This document shows, piece by piece, positions 17,226 through 26,473 of a stretch of DNA of 64,000 bases (position 1 is the stretch's first letter; every line of letters begins with the position of its first letter). The notes beneath the pieces were generated by a model. It saw nothing but the letters and a program-made list of their open reading frames with translations, was not told the origin of the DNA and did no database searches. This DNA comes from CAXBCP01 sp963977005. GTDB lineage: Bacteria; Pseudomonadota; Alphaproteobacteria; MPNO01; UBA830. The stretch is from assembly GCA_963977005.1 (NCBI GenBank), contig CAXBMQ010000024.1, positions 5,064 through 69,063 on the forward strand, read 5' to 3'. The translations under genes were made by a program, and so were the position numbers.

Positions 17226-18341
17226 CTAAGTGGTGGAGACCGCATCGATATGGACGTGCACGGCTTCGGGCCCGTCGACGATCTCCCGGCCGAGAACCCT
17301 GACCGCCTTATCCGCCTGGTCGACCGGATAGTGGTGGGTACAGAGTTTTTTGAGGGTGTCGCCCTTTCGGCGGATGATGTCGATGGACTTTTCGACAGAA
17401 GACCACGTCGACGACAACACGCCGAGCATCGCGATCTCCTTGGTAATCAGTTTATCGGAGATAAAACCGGGGATCGGCGCGAAGCTTTTCAGGCCGGCGA
17501 CGACCACCTTGCCGCCGGGCCGGACCATTTCGATCGCATCGGTGATCGGTTTGGTCGCGAATGCCGACACGTCGACGACGATATCCGCCAGTTTCCCGTT
17601 TGTCAGCGCGATAACCTGTTCGACGGGATCGTCATCGTCCACCACAACAGTCGCATCCGCACCAAGCTCTCGCGCCAGCGACAGCCGCAGCGTATCGCTG
17701 CTGGTTCCGGTCACGATAATCTGCCCGGCGCCGGCTTCACGCGCCGCAACCACCGCCAGCAGGCCGCGCTGCCCCGGGCCTTCGATGACCACCGTATCGC
17801 CAATCCCGGTTTCAGGGCGCTCGACCGCCCAGCGGACGGCGTTCGACATGGGATTGAAGAGGCTCATGATATCGGTCGGCACGTCGGACGGCGCCTTGTG
17901 CAGCGTGGCGCCCGGATGCAGGTACATATGGGTCGCATAGCCGCCCCACAGATGCGGCGCATTGTTAAACCCCATGCGCAACCCGTAGCCCATGCCGTTC
18001 TTGCACAGCACGGGGCGGCCGACCTGGCACTGGAAGCACTGGCCGCAGGGGATGGAGGCCTCGACCGTGACGCGGTCGCCCTCTTTCACGTCCCACCGCT
18101 TGGCGGCTTCCGGGCCGACCTTTTCGACCCAGCCGAGAATCTCGTGGCCGGGAATGATCGGGCGCACCGCCCAGGGCGTGTTGTCGAGATGGCCGAGATA
18201 CTGTTCCCAGTCGGTGCCGCAAAGCCCCGCCGCCTCGACCCGCAGAATGCCGTCATCGGGGCCGATCTCGGGGATATCGACTTCCCGGTACTCGAACGTC
18301 CGCGGTTCGGTCAGCACCGCGACCTTGGCCATCTCCGCCAT
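17226..18341 (-). CDS. Zinc-dependent medium-chain alcohol dehydrogenase
   Basis: A 371-residue protein with the catalytic zinc region CGTDWEQYLG and IPGHEILG, the structural zinc cysteines CGQCFQCQVGRPVLC, and a nucleotide-binding Rossmann segment VVIEGPGQRGLLAVVAAREA. It belongs to the threonine/sorbitol dehydrogenase-like branch of the MDR superfamily. GGGAGG lies 7 bases upstream of the ATG at 18341, making it the first gene of the dehydrogenase-hyuA-hyuB operon. It may oxidise the alcohol precursor of, or the product from, the HyuAB substrate; that link is inferred from position only. Confidence 0.9.
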   Translation of the reverse strand: MAEMAKVAVLTEPRTFEYREVDIPEIGPDDGILRVEAAGLCGTDWEQYLGHLDNTPWAVRPIIPGHEILGWVEKVGPEAAKRWDVKEGDRVTVEASIPCGQCFQCQVGRPVLCKNGMGYGLRMGFNNAPHLWGGYATHMYLHPGATLHKAPSDVPTDIMSLFNPMSNAVRWAVERPETGIGDTVVIEGPGQRGLLAVVAAREAGAGQIIVTGTSSDTLRLSLARELGADATVVVDDDDPVEQVIALTNGKLADIVVDVSAFATKPITDAIEMVRPGGKVVVAGLKSFAPIPGFISDKLITKEIAMLGVLSSTWSSVEKSIDIIRRKGDTLKKLCTHHYPVDQADKAVRVLGREIVDGPEAVHVHIDAVSTT

Positions 18342-18396
18342 GTTCCATCCTCCCGCTGCGGCAAAACGCCGATTTATTGCTTAGATTGCTAACGAT

Positions 18397-18426
18397 CCTG
18401 CCACTGGCAGGACCGTTGTGCAACGG
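18397..18426. promoter_or_regulatory. Two adjacent palindromes upstream of the dehydrogenase-hyuAB operon
   Basis: CCTGCC-ACT-GGCAGG (18397-18411) and CCGTTG-TG-CAACGG (18413-18426) are two perfect inverted repeats side by side in the 122-base gap between the operon start and the end of the giant lectin gene. Neither is followed by a T-run on either strand, so they look more like operator sites than a terminator. Confidence 0.4.
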
Positions 18427-18463
18427 GAGTCGACGACCTGTCCGGTGTCGGATGTTTATGAAA

Positions 18464-21400
18464 TCACCGCGTGAGTCTGACCCTCTGCGCATTATTACCG
18501 GACTGGCACGCAGCCTGAATCATCGCGCCGTTACTCTGCCGCTGCATGCACAGGCCGCTATTGCGGTTTTTGACCAGGAAACTCCCGCTGCGCCCGGACA
18601 CAGCCAACCATTGCTGGCTTGCTCCGCGATGACATGTGTATTGAACGATGCGCGCACCGGAGGATTTGGTGGCATTCAGCACATCCAGGCACTTTTTCCC
18701 ATACTCGAGGCGAGGCCGAATAACGAAGTATCCGCTTTCGTCCAGGTATTCGATCGAATGACGGATACCGTTATGCGCCAGGGCCTGCTTGACCCTCGCC
18801 AGCTTTTCCCGGGTTCCGTTTCCGGAAATACGGCGCTTGCTGCAGGTGTAGCTTCCGACCCCGGCATTATTCGCCTTGTTATTAACGACCGTGAGGCACT
18901 GCTGTCCGATCGCGAGCTTGGTGGCGACGGTCTTGTGGGTCCATGTGCGGCGATTGCCGGCGCCGACATTCCGCAATTTGACCCGCTGTGTCGGGTGTTT
19001 AGCGACATCGCAACGTTTCAGACTCCACTTCGCAAAATTGTCGACATTGCCCAGCTTGCTGGTCAGGCACAGCCCGTTATGAACATTGCGGAATACGAAC
19101 ACGCCATTCAGCATGTGGGTCGGGTTTTTATTTCCTTGCGCGATATTGCCGTTCGCCGCGACCGGTTGGGCGGTCCACAGGTTCCACGGCTGGTAGTCGC
19201 ACCCCCCGCCGAAGGCATTACGTCCGCCGCGATTGGCGTCGGTGGAAATGCAGGTTTTCTTCTGCGCGTTCACGAGTGCGAACTGATGCGCGTTGACAAA
19301 ACCGATCGTGTAGACCAGATGCCGGTTCCGGTATGCTGGCGCCGCATTGCAGGCATAGACGTGATTTTCCGCATGACAGGCCCATTCCCCGTACATGTGG
19401 ATCGGCAGAAGGTATTCCTTCGAGAAGCGGTACTTGCGGTGATAGTCCTCGAACAGGGTCACGGCGGTCCAGTCCCGCTTCTTTCCGGAAACAGCACCGC
19501 ACCTGACCAGTGTAATCCACCCGATGCGACCGGGCTTGTTGGCCGGAACGGCGCATAGCCCGTTCGACGTGCGCATCCGCCCGAATTCGTCGATCGACCA
19601 TTTCTGGCTCGGTTTGTTCAGACAGTTCCAGGTTTGCACGTTCTGGCCCACGCGCCTGTCCTTCGCATCGAGGCATCGCCCGTTCGGTGTCTGGATCCAG
19701 CCGTTGGCCTGGAGGCGCCACTGCTGCCACCAGCCGCCGCTGCACGGATAGGTTTGAACATGCTGACCGTTGTGGACCACGGCATTGATAATATCGAGGC
19801 ACCTGGGATCGTTACTGCCACGACGGGTATCCACCAACATCTGATAGCCGCGGGTCATGCAGCGTTTGATGGTATGGTTCCAGAACTCGTTATCGCGGCA
19901 ATCGTTGGCATTCGGCGGACGTGGCGGGGGGCTTTTTTTGCCCTTGCCAAACAGCTTTTTGACCGCGCCGACACCGCCGCCGATCGCGTTGGAAAAAGCC
20001 TTGCCGACAGATCCGGCGACGTTGGTCGCGATATTCTTGCTAAGATTCGCGGCTAGCTTCGCGGCCGCCGCCGCTTCTTTCGCGCGTTTCGCGGTTTCCC
20101 TGGCCGCGGCTTCGGCCGCCTTCTTCGCCGCCTCCGCTGCTTTCTTCGCGCCGTCCGCCGCCTTGTCGGCCTTGATCAGCTTCGCCGCTTCGCCCGCCGC
20201 CTTAACGGTCTTGCCACCGGCGAATTTGACGGCATTCGATGCCAGCTTCGTCGCTTCGTTCTTCTGCATCAGATTGTCGGCGAATTCGGCAACCTTCTTG
20301 CCGCCCTTGAAGGCGTATACGACGCCGTCCTTGATGGCATAAAGAAGCCCGGCACCGCATTTGATCATCTTGCCTGCATCCGGCACCGCATTCAGCGGTT
20401 TGAACGGCAGGTTCTTCAGCGAAATCCTGCGCGGATCGGTAATCTTCACACCGGCCGAGACGTCGAACGGATAGGTGCAGGTGGCATCGCTACGGAAACG
20501 CGCCTCTGTCGGCTTGAGATCGACCAGGAAGTCCCGCCCGCCGAGCTTGCCGGCCTTGATCGTGCCGGTCACACCGAAGAACTGGCGCTTGGCATCAAGC
20601 TGGGTATCGAGCGTACCCGACATGCCCGCACGGCCGAACGGCCCGAGCGACAGTGTATCTCCCACCTTGCCGGAGGCCGTCATCCCGGATTTGCTCAGCT
20701 CGCCCTTGAAGGCGGCGACATTCATACCCAGTGCCCGCGCCGCCCCGTTCAGACGGATCAGGGGGCCTTCTTCCTCGCCCAGCTTGCCCTTGGGGCCGAC
20801 GGCCTGGACCGAATAATATTTCGGCGGCGGAATCTCGCCCTGTTTGGGCTTGTAGCGTTTCAGGGCGCTTTGGGTAATTTTCATCGCATCCAGCGGCAGC
20901 GCGTTCACGCCTTTCTTTACGCCCTTGATCATTGCGTTCGAAAACCCGGAAACACCGTCAACGAAAGCCAGCTTTTTCGTGCCCGTCATCGGTATCTGGA
21001 AGGACAGCATCAGGTTCAGATACTGTTTGTAGGACAGTTCATGCGCGCCGAAGGCAAAGGCGATTTTTTTCAGATCGTCCGGCGGCACGTTCTTGCGCGG
21101 CACGGGGCCATCGTAATAGAGCACGAAATTGTTGCCCTTGTTCACATGCCCGTAACCGAAGACTTTCATGATCAGGTCGGTATTGATGCCGATGGTCGTA
21201 TCCCAGATTGTCGTGCCGTCGAGATTGAACGGCTTCTTCCAGGCGCCGTGGCGGATCAGTTCCGCATAGAACGTATTGTCGTCCGCATCCGGCGCGTTGC
21301 CGCTGATGCTGTATTCGGGCTGTTCCATGCCGACACGCAGGGTCAGGTCCTTGTTCGGCAAGCCGATCGCCTTGACCGCGCCGGCAAATACGCCGCGCAG

Positions 21401-22741
21401 CGTGATCGCCGCCGCAGCCTGAAAGCCGGCGGGGAAGCTGATATTGTCCTTGTACTGCTTTTTCACGACGGTGCGCAGTGCGGGCGGCAGGTCCTTGAGC
21501 GAGATTTCCTCGCGCTTGCGCTTGCCCTTGTTGAGTTCCTTCGCCTGGGTTTTCACCGCCGACAGGATCAGATCGGACAGATCGGATCCTTTGAAATTAT
21601 TGAAAAAGCCCGGCAGGTTCGGCGTAATCCGGCCCTTGATCAAAAAGAACGCGCTGGTGCCGGAACCGGAATTCTTGGTAGCGCCGGGCTTTTCGAAGAA
21701 AACGTATACGTTTCCCTTGTTGGCGGAATAGTAGTTGCTGCCCTTGGTCAGCTTGACACTGCCCACGAGCGATTTGATCTGCTTGGCGATCGCTGCGGGG
21801 GCCAGGGGCATTGTCTTGAGCAGGTTGTCCGCGATCGCCTGGAACCGGGCAACATCGGCTTTCGACGCGCCGCTCTGGGTAAACGAGATGACTTTTACCG
21901 GTTTCGGGTCAGATCCCGGCGCGCTCTGGCTGCCGCCGGTCGCCCTGGCATCGCGCCAGATCTGCTGTTTGCTGTTTGCGCCATACGGCTTGCCCGCGGG
22001 GTCGACGCTGATGCGGTGCAGCGTACCGTTGCCGTTGGCCCAGCTTCCCTTCACTTTGGGATCGTATTTCCAGACCGAACCGCCGCCCTTGCCGGTGCTG
22101 TAGCCGCGTGACGCGACGCCCCAGACGTCCCCGTTACCGCCGATACCGAGATCGAGCGCCTTGCCTTCGAGCCTGACCCATTTTTTGCCGTCGTGCCGGA
22201 AAACGTCGTTCTTCTTGTTTACCCCCCAGGCGTTGCCCTTCGGGTCGACATCGATCCGCATCAATTCGCCGGGAACCCGCTGCCATTTCCATTTTCCGGG
22301 AGTATAGCGCGACCGCCATATCTGCCCCCCTCCGGCGCCCTGCTGGGTGTTCGTCAGCCACACCCAGCCGCCGCCGATGCCGACATCCATCGTGCGGACG
22401 CCTGCCTGCTGCCAGCGCGCGCCCTTCTTGCCGCTGTGATAGTGAAGCGTGCCGTCGTTGCGCACCGCCATCACCGATCCGTCGGGAGCGACGTCGATAT
22501 TCTGGAGATTCGTCAGGCCGGGGAACTTCACCCACTTCTTGCCGTCGAGACGCCACGCCTGGCGGCCGGGGCCGATGCTCCAGACGGTGCCCGCGTGACC
22601 GACGCCGATATCCAGCGATTTTCCGGGTAGCGATTGCCATTTCGGACTCTGTGCGGCGGCCGGCGCCACGACCCCCGCCATGGATATCGCGACAAGCGCA
22701 CCGGCAACACCGGTCCTCAAACAGCCTATTGAACAACTCAT
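18464..22741 (-). CDS. Giant secreted tectonin-repeat and ricin B-lectin protein
   Basis: About 1,425 residues. A signal peptide (MSCSIGCLRTGVAGALVAIS, then ...APAAAQ) leads into tectonin-type beta-propeller repeats at about 33-270, each of the form KSLDIGVG..G.VWSI or LMRIDVDPKGNAWGV. Residues about 290-845 match no family I recognise. About 850-905 is an Ala/Lys-rich amphipathic helix (KKAAEAAKKAAEAAARETAK), followed by a glycine-rich stretch and a proline linker. About 955-1060, 1150-1245 and 1335-1425 are ricin B-type lectin segments with RCLD, GQNVQTWNC, QKWS and QQWLAVSG motifs. ATG at 22741 is chosen because AAAGGGG lies upstream; a GTG at 22801 would spoil the signal peptide. Tectonin and ricin modules bind glycans, so this is probably a surface adhesin, lectin or effector. 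The middle may hold the activity. Confidence 0.8.
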   Translation of the reverse strand: MSCSIGCLRTGVAGALVAISMAGVVAPAAAQSPKWQSLPGKSLDIGVGHAGTVWSIGPGRQAWRLDGKKWVKFPGLTNLQNIDVAPDGSVMAVRNDGTLHYHSGKKGARWQQAGVRTMDVGIGGGWVWLTNTQQGAGGGQIWRSRYTPGKWKWQRVPGELMRIDVDPKGNAWGVNKKNDVFRHDGKKWVRLEGKALDLGIGGNGDVWGVASRGYSTGKGGGSVWKYDPKVKGSWANGNGTLHRISVDPAGKPYGANSKQQIWRDARATGGSQSAPGSDPKPVKVISFTQSGASKADVARFQAIADNLLKTMPLAPAAIAKQIKSLVGSVKLTKGSNYYSANKGNVYVFFEKPGATKNSGSGTSAFFLIKGRITPNLPGFFNNFKGSDLSDLILSAVKTQAKELNKGKRKREEISLKDLPPALRTVVKKQYKDNISFPAGFQAAAAITLRGVFAGAVKAIGLPNKDLTLRVGMEQPEYSISGNAPDADDNTFYAELIRHGAWKKPFNLDGTTIWDTTIGINTDLIMKVFGYGHVNKGNNFVLYYDGPVPRKNVPPDDLKKIAFAFGAHELSYKQYLNLMLSFQIPMTGTKKLAFVDGVSGFSNAMIKGVKKGVNALPLDAMKITQSALKRYKPKQGEIPPPKYYSVQAVGPKGKLGEEEGPLIRLNGAARALGMNVAAFKGELSKSGMTASGKVGDTLSLGPFGRAGMSGTLDTQLDAKRQFFGVTGTIKAGKLGGRDFLVDLKPTEARFRSDATCTYPFDVSAGVKITDPRRISLKNLPFKPLNAVPDAGKMIKCGAGLLYAIKDGVVYAFKGGKKVAEFADNLMQKNEATKLASNAVKFAGGKTVKAAGEAAKLIKADKAADGAKKAAEAAKKAAEAAARETAKRAKEAAAAAKLAANLSKNIATNVAGSVGKAFSNAIGGGVGAVKKLFGKGKKSPPPRPPNANDCRDNEFWNHTIKRCMTRGYQMLVDTRRGSNDPRCLDIINAVVHNGQHVQTYPCSGGWWQQWRLQANGWIQTPNGRCLDAKDRRVGQNVQTWNCLNKPSQKWSIDEFGRMRTSNGLCAVPANKPGRIGWITLVRCGAVSGKKRDWTAVTLFEDYHRKYRFSKEYLLPIHMYGEWACHAENHVYACNAAPAYRNRHLVYTIGFVNAHQFALVNAQKKTCISTDANRGGRNAFGGGCDYQPWNLWTAQPVAANGNIAQGNKNPTHMLNGVFVFRNVHNGLCLTSKLGNVDNFAKWSLKRCDVAKHPTQRVKLRNVGAGNRRTWTHKTVATKLAIGQQCLTVVNNKANNAGVGSYTCSKRRISGNGTREKLARVKQALAHNGIRHSIEYLDESGYFVIRPRLEYGKKCLDVLNATKSSGARIVQYTCHRGASQQWLAVSGRSGSFLVKNRNSGLCMQRQSNGAMIQAACQSGNNAQRVRLTR

Positions 22742-22954
22742 ACTACGCCCCTTTATTTTAGCCCCGGCAGATGCCTTTGCCGGCATGTCTACCAATTTCA
22801 CCCTTCATCGCAGGCGCCAACCTGCCCGGTTCAACCTGAACCAAATCTGAATGGGTTTTGCCTCAGCAGCGGCAAAGACTCAAGGATCAGTGCTTCCGGT
22901 GCGGCACCGGGATACCGTATAGTCCTCGAAAATATGATGAACGGGAGAAATTCA

Positions 22955-23818
22955 ATGACCAAGCCGTGCCCGGGGCCAGCGCCTGCCTCTCCCCCGAAAC
23001 TGAAAGCGCCGCCGGGTGCCTGCGACACCCACGCCCATATTGTCGGTCCGTTCGACCGGTTCCCGCTTGCCGAAGAGCGCGGATACACCCCGCCGGTGTC
23101 GGATCTCGCGGCTTTCGAGGCATTTCAGAAAACACTCGGCATCGATCGCGCCGTCATCGTCCACCCCAGCTGCTACGGCACGATGATGGATATCACCATC
23201 GACGCCGTCACCCGGATGGGCGACCGTGCCCGCGGCATCGCCGTCGTGGATCCGTCGATCACGGACGCGGAGCTCGACCGGCTGGATGAAGCCGGCTTTC
23301 GCGGGCTGCGCTTCACCACACTTCTGAAGGGTGGTGCCGATGTCAGCGGCATCGCAGCGATGGCGGAGCGAATCAAACGCCTCGGCTGGCACATCCAGAT
23401 GTTTATAGATGCAGAGAACCAGCTTCTTGATCTGTTACCTGCCCTCAAGGAATTGCCGGTAGACCTCGTCCTCGACCACATGGGGCATTTCCAGCCAGGC
23501 GCCGGGGTCGATCACCCGGCATTCCAGGCAATGCTGAAGCTGGTGGAAGGCGGCAGGTGCTGGGTCAAGCTGTCGGGTGCCTATCGCGCGTCGAATGCAG
23601 CGCCGGACTGGGACGACATGACCGGTTACGCGACCGCGTTGATCGAAACGCGACCCGACCGGATGGTCTGGGCCACCGACTGGCCTCACGTGATGCTGTG
23701 GGACAAACCGATGCCCGAAGGAGCCGATCTGCTCGACTGGGCGCTGTCCTGGAAGGTCGACGAGACCACGCTGAAACAGATCATGGTCGACAACCCGGCG
23801 GAACTATACGGGTTCTGA
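22955..23818 (+). CDS. Amidohydrolase-2 family protein (PDC hydrolase LigI-like)
   Basis: About 287 residues forming a TIM-barrel metal-dependent hydrolase. ACDTHAHIVGPFDRFP carries the first His-x-His metal motif, LDHMGHF the central region, and VWATDWPHVML the catalytic Asp. The layout is closest to 2-pyrone-4,6-dicarboxylate lactonase-like enzymes. Start at 22955 (MTKPCPG) has GGGAG 6 bases upstream, preferred to 22934. The substrate could be a lactone or dicarboxylic acid; the extradiol dioxygenase pair is 21 kb away, so no pathway link is claimed. Divergent from the giant lectin gene and convergent with the SRAP gene. Confidence 0.85.
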   Translation: MTKPCPGPAPASPPKLKAPPGACDTHAHIVGPFDRFPLAEERGYTPPVSDLAAFEAFQKTLGIDRAVIVHPSCYGTMMDITIDAVTRMGDRARGIAVVDPSITDAELDRLDEAGFRGLRFTTLLKGGADVSGIAAMAERIKRLGWHIQMFIDAENQLLDLLPALKELPVDLVLDHMGHFQPGAGVDHPAFQAMLKLVEGGRCWVKLSGAYRASNAAPDWDDMTGYATALIETRPDRMVWATDWPHVMLWDKPMPEGADLLDWALSWKVDETTLKQIMVDNPAELYGF

Positions 23819-23825
23819 CCGGCGA

Positions 23826-24509
23826 TCAGGCAGTTTGCTTCAGGGGAGCGATACACCCGGCATCGTCGTTCCGCACATTGTTGACCCGCGTGGAAACCCG
23901 GTAAAATGCCATTTCATCGGGCGGAAATGCCCGGATAACGTTGGCCGCCTCGGCCGGGCTGCCGGTGAGCCAGCGATCGAAATCGGCCGGATCGACGATG
24001 ACCGGCATACGGTGATGGATGGGGGCCAGTTTCGCGTTCGCGTCCGTGGTGACGATCGTATACGTTTCAACCGTCTCGCCCACGTTTTCGGCATCTTCGG
24101 GCGCGGTCCACGTTTCCCACAGCCCGGCAAACACGAACGGTTTACCGCCCCTGAAACCGATCCGGAAAGGCTGTTTTGCATCGCCTTCCTTGCGCCATTC
24201 GTAAAAACCGTCGGCCGGTATCAGGCAACGGCGTTCCCGATAGGCATCGCGGAAGGACGGTTTCTGCGCGACCGTCTCGCCACGCGCGTTGATGAGCTTG
24301 GATGCCACAGACATATCCGCCGACCAGGACGGTATCAGCCCCCAGCGCAGCATATCGATTTTCCGCCCGCCGTCCCCGTCGGCGCGCACCACCGGCGCCA
24401 TCTGGGTCGGCGCTATATTGAAACGCGGTTCCAGATTGGGCGTGACCGCGAAGTTGATCAGCGTCCGCAGCATCTCGGGGGTGATGGTCAGAGTGTATCT
24501 TCCGCACAT
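23826..24509 (-). CDS. SRAP family protein (abasic-site crosslinking, YedK/HMCES)
   Basis: A 227-residue SOS response-associated peptidase family protein. It begins MCGRYTLT, with catalytic Cys2 exposed after Met removal, and has NARGETVAQKPSFRDAYRER, CLIPADGFYEWRKE (key Glu) and HHRMPVIVD (key His). The protein forms a covalent thiazolidine link with abasic sites in single-stranded DNA. No alphaproteobacterial LexA box (GTTC-N7-GTTC) was seen just upstream. It ends 7 bases from the amidohydrolase stop. Confidence 0.93.
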   Translation of the reverse strand: MCGRYTLTITPEMLRTLINFAVTPNLEPRFNIAPTQMAPVVRADGDGGRKIDMLRWGLIPSWSADMSVASKLINARGETVAQKPSFRDAYRERRCLIPADGFYEWRKEGDAKQPFRIGFRGGKPFVFAGLWETWTAPEDAENVGETVETYTIVTTDANAKLAPIHHRMPVIVDPADFDRWLTGSPAEAANVIRAFPPDEMAFYRVSTRVNNVRNDDAGCIAPLKQTA

Positions 24510-24601
24510 GGCACCAGTTTAACCGATCGATCATCCGCGCGCCCGTATTGTCGCTGTCGCGATGCATCACTATGATGCCGCTCCGAATTAATGGAGTTTC
24601 C

Positions 24602-25426
24602 TTGGCTTTTTCAGATAGTGAGCGTCGCGACCTTATGGCGGCCGCGACCGACATCGCGGACCGCGCCGGGAAAGTGATTCTCGAGGTCTACGACACCGAT
24701 TTCGACGTGCGCCGCAAAGACGACAATTCACCCGTCACGGAAGCCGACGAGCGGGCCGAGGCTCTGATCCTGCCGGCGCTACGCGATCTGCTGCCCGGTA
24801 TCCCCGCAATCGGCGAAGAAGCGGTATCGCAGGGCGATGCCGAAACCGTCGCCGGCGATGTTTTCTGGCTGGTCGACCCGGTCGACGGGACGAAGGAATT
24901 TCTGCGCCGGAGCGGAGAATTCACCGTCAATATCGCGCTGATCGAAAACACGGTGCCCGTTCTCGGCGTCGTGACAGCGCCTGCCTTGAAACGCGGTTTC
25001 CGCGCCTGCGGTATCGGTACCGCGGAGCGGCGGGAAGGCTTCGGCAAAGACAGCGATGGCGAGCATGGCTTGGACGAGGACAATGGCAAATGGCGGCCGA
25101 TCTCTGTGCGGTCGATCCCGCCCGCGGGCGCCATCGTGGCGTCGAGCCGGTCCCATGGCGACCGCACGAAAATCGAAGAACTGCTGGCCGGCATGAACAT
25201 CCAGAAGCACGTAACCGCCGGCAGTTCCCTGAAATTCTGTCTTCTGGCCGAAGGATCGGCGGATGTGTATCCCCGCTACGGACCGACATCCGAATGGGAT
25301 ACGGCGGCGGGTCACGCCGTCCTCTCCGGCGCGGGCGGCAGCGTCCGGACGTTTGACGGCGCAGAGATGGCCTACCGCAAGCCGGGATGGCGAAACCCGG
25401 AATTCATCGCCCGCGGCGCCCAGTGA
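24602..25426 (+). CDS. cysQ: 3'(2'),5'-bisphosphate nucleotidase CysQ
   Basis: About 274 residues. Inositol monophosphatase-fold motifs are PVTEADERAE, GEEAV, WLVDPVDGTKEFL and SEWDTAAGHAVL. CysQ removes the 3' phosphate of PAP/PAPS produced in sulfate assimilation and needs Mg2+. A TTG start at 24602 is favoured because GGAG sits 6 bases before it; ATGs at 24548, 24572 and 24575 would add 9-18 residues. The stop overlaps the GTG start of tsaC by 4 bases, so the two are translationally coupled. Confidence 0.9.
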   Translation: MAFSDSERRDLMAAATDIADRAGKVILEVYDTDFDVRRKDDNSPVTEADERAEALILPALRDLLPGIPAIGEEAVSQGDAETVAGDVFWLVDPVDGTKEFLRRSGEFTVNIALIENTVPVLGVVTAPALKRGFRACGIGTAERREGFGKDSDGEHGLDEDNGKWRPISVRSIPPAGAIVASSRSHGDRTKIEELLAGMNIQKHVTAGSSLKFCLLAEGSADVYPRYGPTSEWDTAAGHAVLSGAGGSVRTFDGAEMAYRKPGWRNPEFIARGAQ

Positions 25427-26388
25427 CCGAAGCGGCGATCGAAAAAGCGTCGACGGAGACCGTTATCCGTGCCGCCGAATTGCTGAGATCGGGAGAGCTT
25501 GTCGCGTTTCCGACCGAAACGGTGTACGGGCTCGGTGCCGACGCGACATCGGATGACGCCGTCGCCCGCATTTTCGATGTTAAAAACCGTCCGACCTTCA
25601 ATCCGCTGATCGTCCACGTAACGGATGCGGAGGCCGCTGGCGGTATCGTGATTTTCACCGAAACGGCGCGCCTTCTCGCGGATGCCTTCTGGCCGGGCCC
25701 GCTATCGATCGTTCTGTCGCGCAGTGAAACCTCGCCGGTTTCGCTGCTGGCAAGCGCCGGGCTCGACACCATCGCAATCCGCGTGCCCGACCAGCCGACG
25801 GCGCAGGCGATCCTCGCCGCCGGCGGCATCCCGATCGCCGCGCCGAGCGCCAATGCATCGGGCAGAATCAGTCCGACGGCAGCCGGGCACGTCGCCGCCT
25901 CGCTGGGCGATGCCGTTTCCCTGATCGTCGATGACGGCCCCTGCCCCATCGGCGTCGAATCCACAGTGGTCGATTGCACCGGCGATACACCGATCCTGCT
26001 TCGGCCCGGCGGTATTACGGTGGAACAGATCGAAGCCGTGACCGGCCCCATCGCGGCTGCCGGCGACAATAACACCCCCCCGTCATCGCCCGGCATGCTT
26101 GAAAGCCACTACGCACCGGATGCCGGTCTCCGCCTGAACGCAACATCGATCAGGCGCGGCGAGGCCTTGCTATCCTTCGGCGAGCACGACCTGACGGGTT
26201 TTTCGATGGAGCAGAATCTCAGCGTTTCCGGCGATTTGCGGGAAGCCGCCGCAAATCTGTTCGCCATGATGAGGATACTGGATACATCCGCCGACGCCAT
26301 TGCCGTCATGCCGATTCCGGCTCACGGGCTTGGCCGGGCGATCAACGACCGGTTGCGGCGCGCCGCGGCGCCGCGCGACGGAGCCTAG
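25423..26388 (+). CDS. tsaC: Threonylcarbamoyl-AMP synthase (TsaC/Sua5)
   Basis: About 321 residues of the longer Sua5 type. The N-terminal YrdC domain has AFPTETVYGLGADATSDDAV, KNRPTFNPLIVHV, APSANASGRISPT and GVESTVVD. A C-terminal Sua5 domain follows the linker SSPGMLESHYAPDA. It makes threonylcarbamoyl-AMP from threonine, bicarbonate and ATP for the t6A37 modification of ANN-decoding tRNAs. A GTG start at 25423 overlaps the cysQ stop as GTGA; the longer in-frame ATG at 25387 lies inside cysQ and is less likely. Confidence 0.93.
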   Translation: MTEAAIEKASTETVIRAAELLRSGELVAFPTETVYGLGADATSDDAVARIFDVKNRPTFNPLIVHVTDAEAAGGIVIFTETARLLADAFWPGPLSIVLSRSETSPVSLLASAGLDTIAIRVPDQPTAQAILAAGGIPIAAPSANASGRISPTAAGHVAASLGDAVSLIVDDGPCPIGVESTVVDCTGDTPILLRPGGITVEQIEAVTGPIAAAGDNNTPPSSPGMLESHYAPDAGLRLNATSIRRGEALLSFGEHDLTGFSMEQNLSVSGDLREAAANLFAMMRILDTSADAIAVMPIPAHGLGRAINDRLRRAAAPRDGA

Positions 26389-26473
26389 CCCAGCTTTACG
26401 TTGCCGCTTGACCCCATTACCGGATACCCTCACATGATCTATCCGTGGCCCCGGAATTCAGGAAACCCGTCCA

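Noticed and set aside
24510..24601. LexA box upstream of the SRAP gene
   Set aside because: No GTTC-N7-GTTC or GAAC-N7-GAAC pattern was found.
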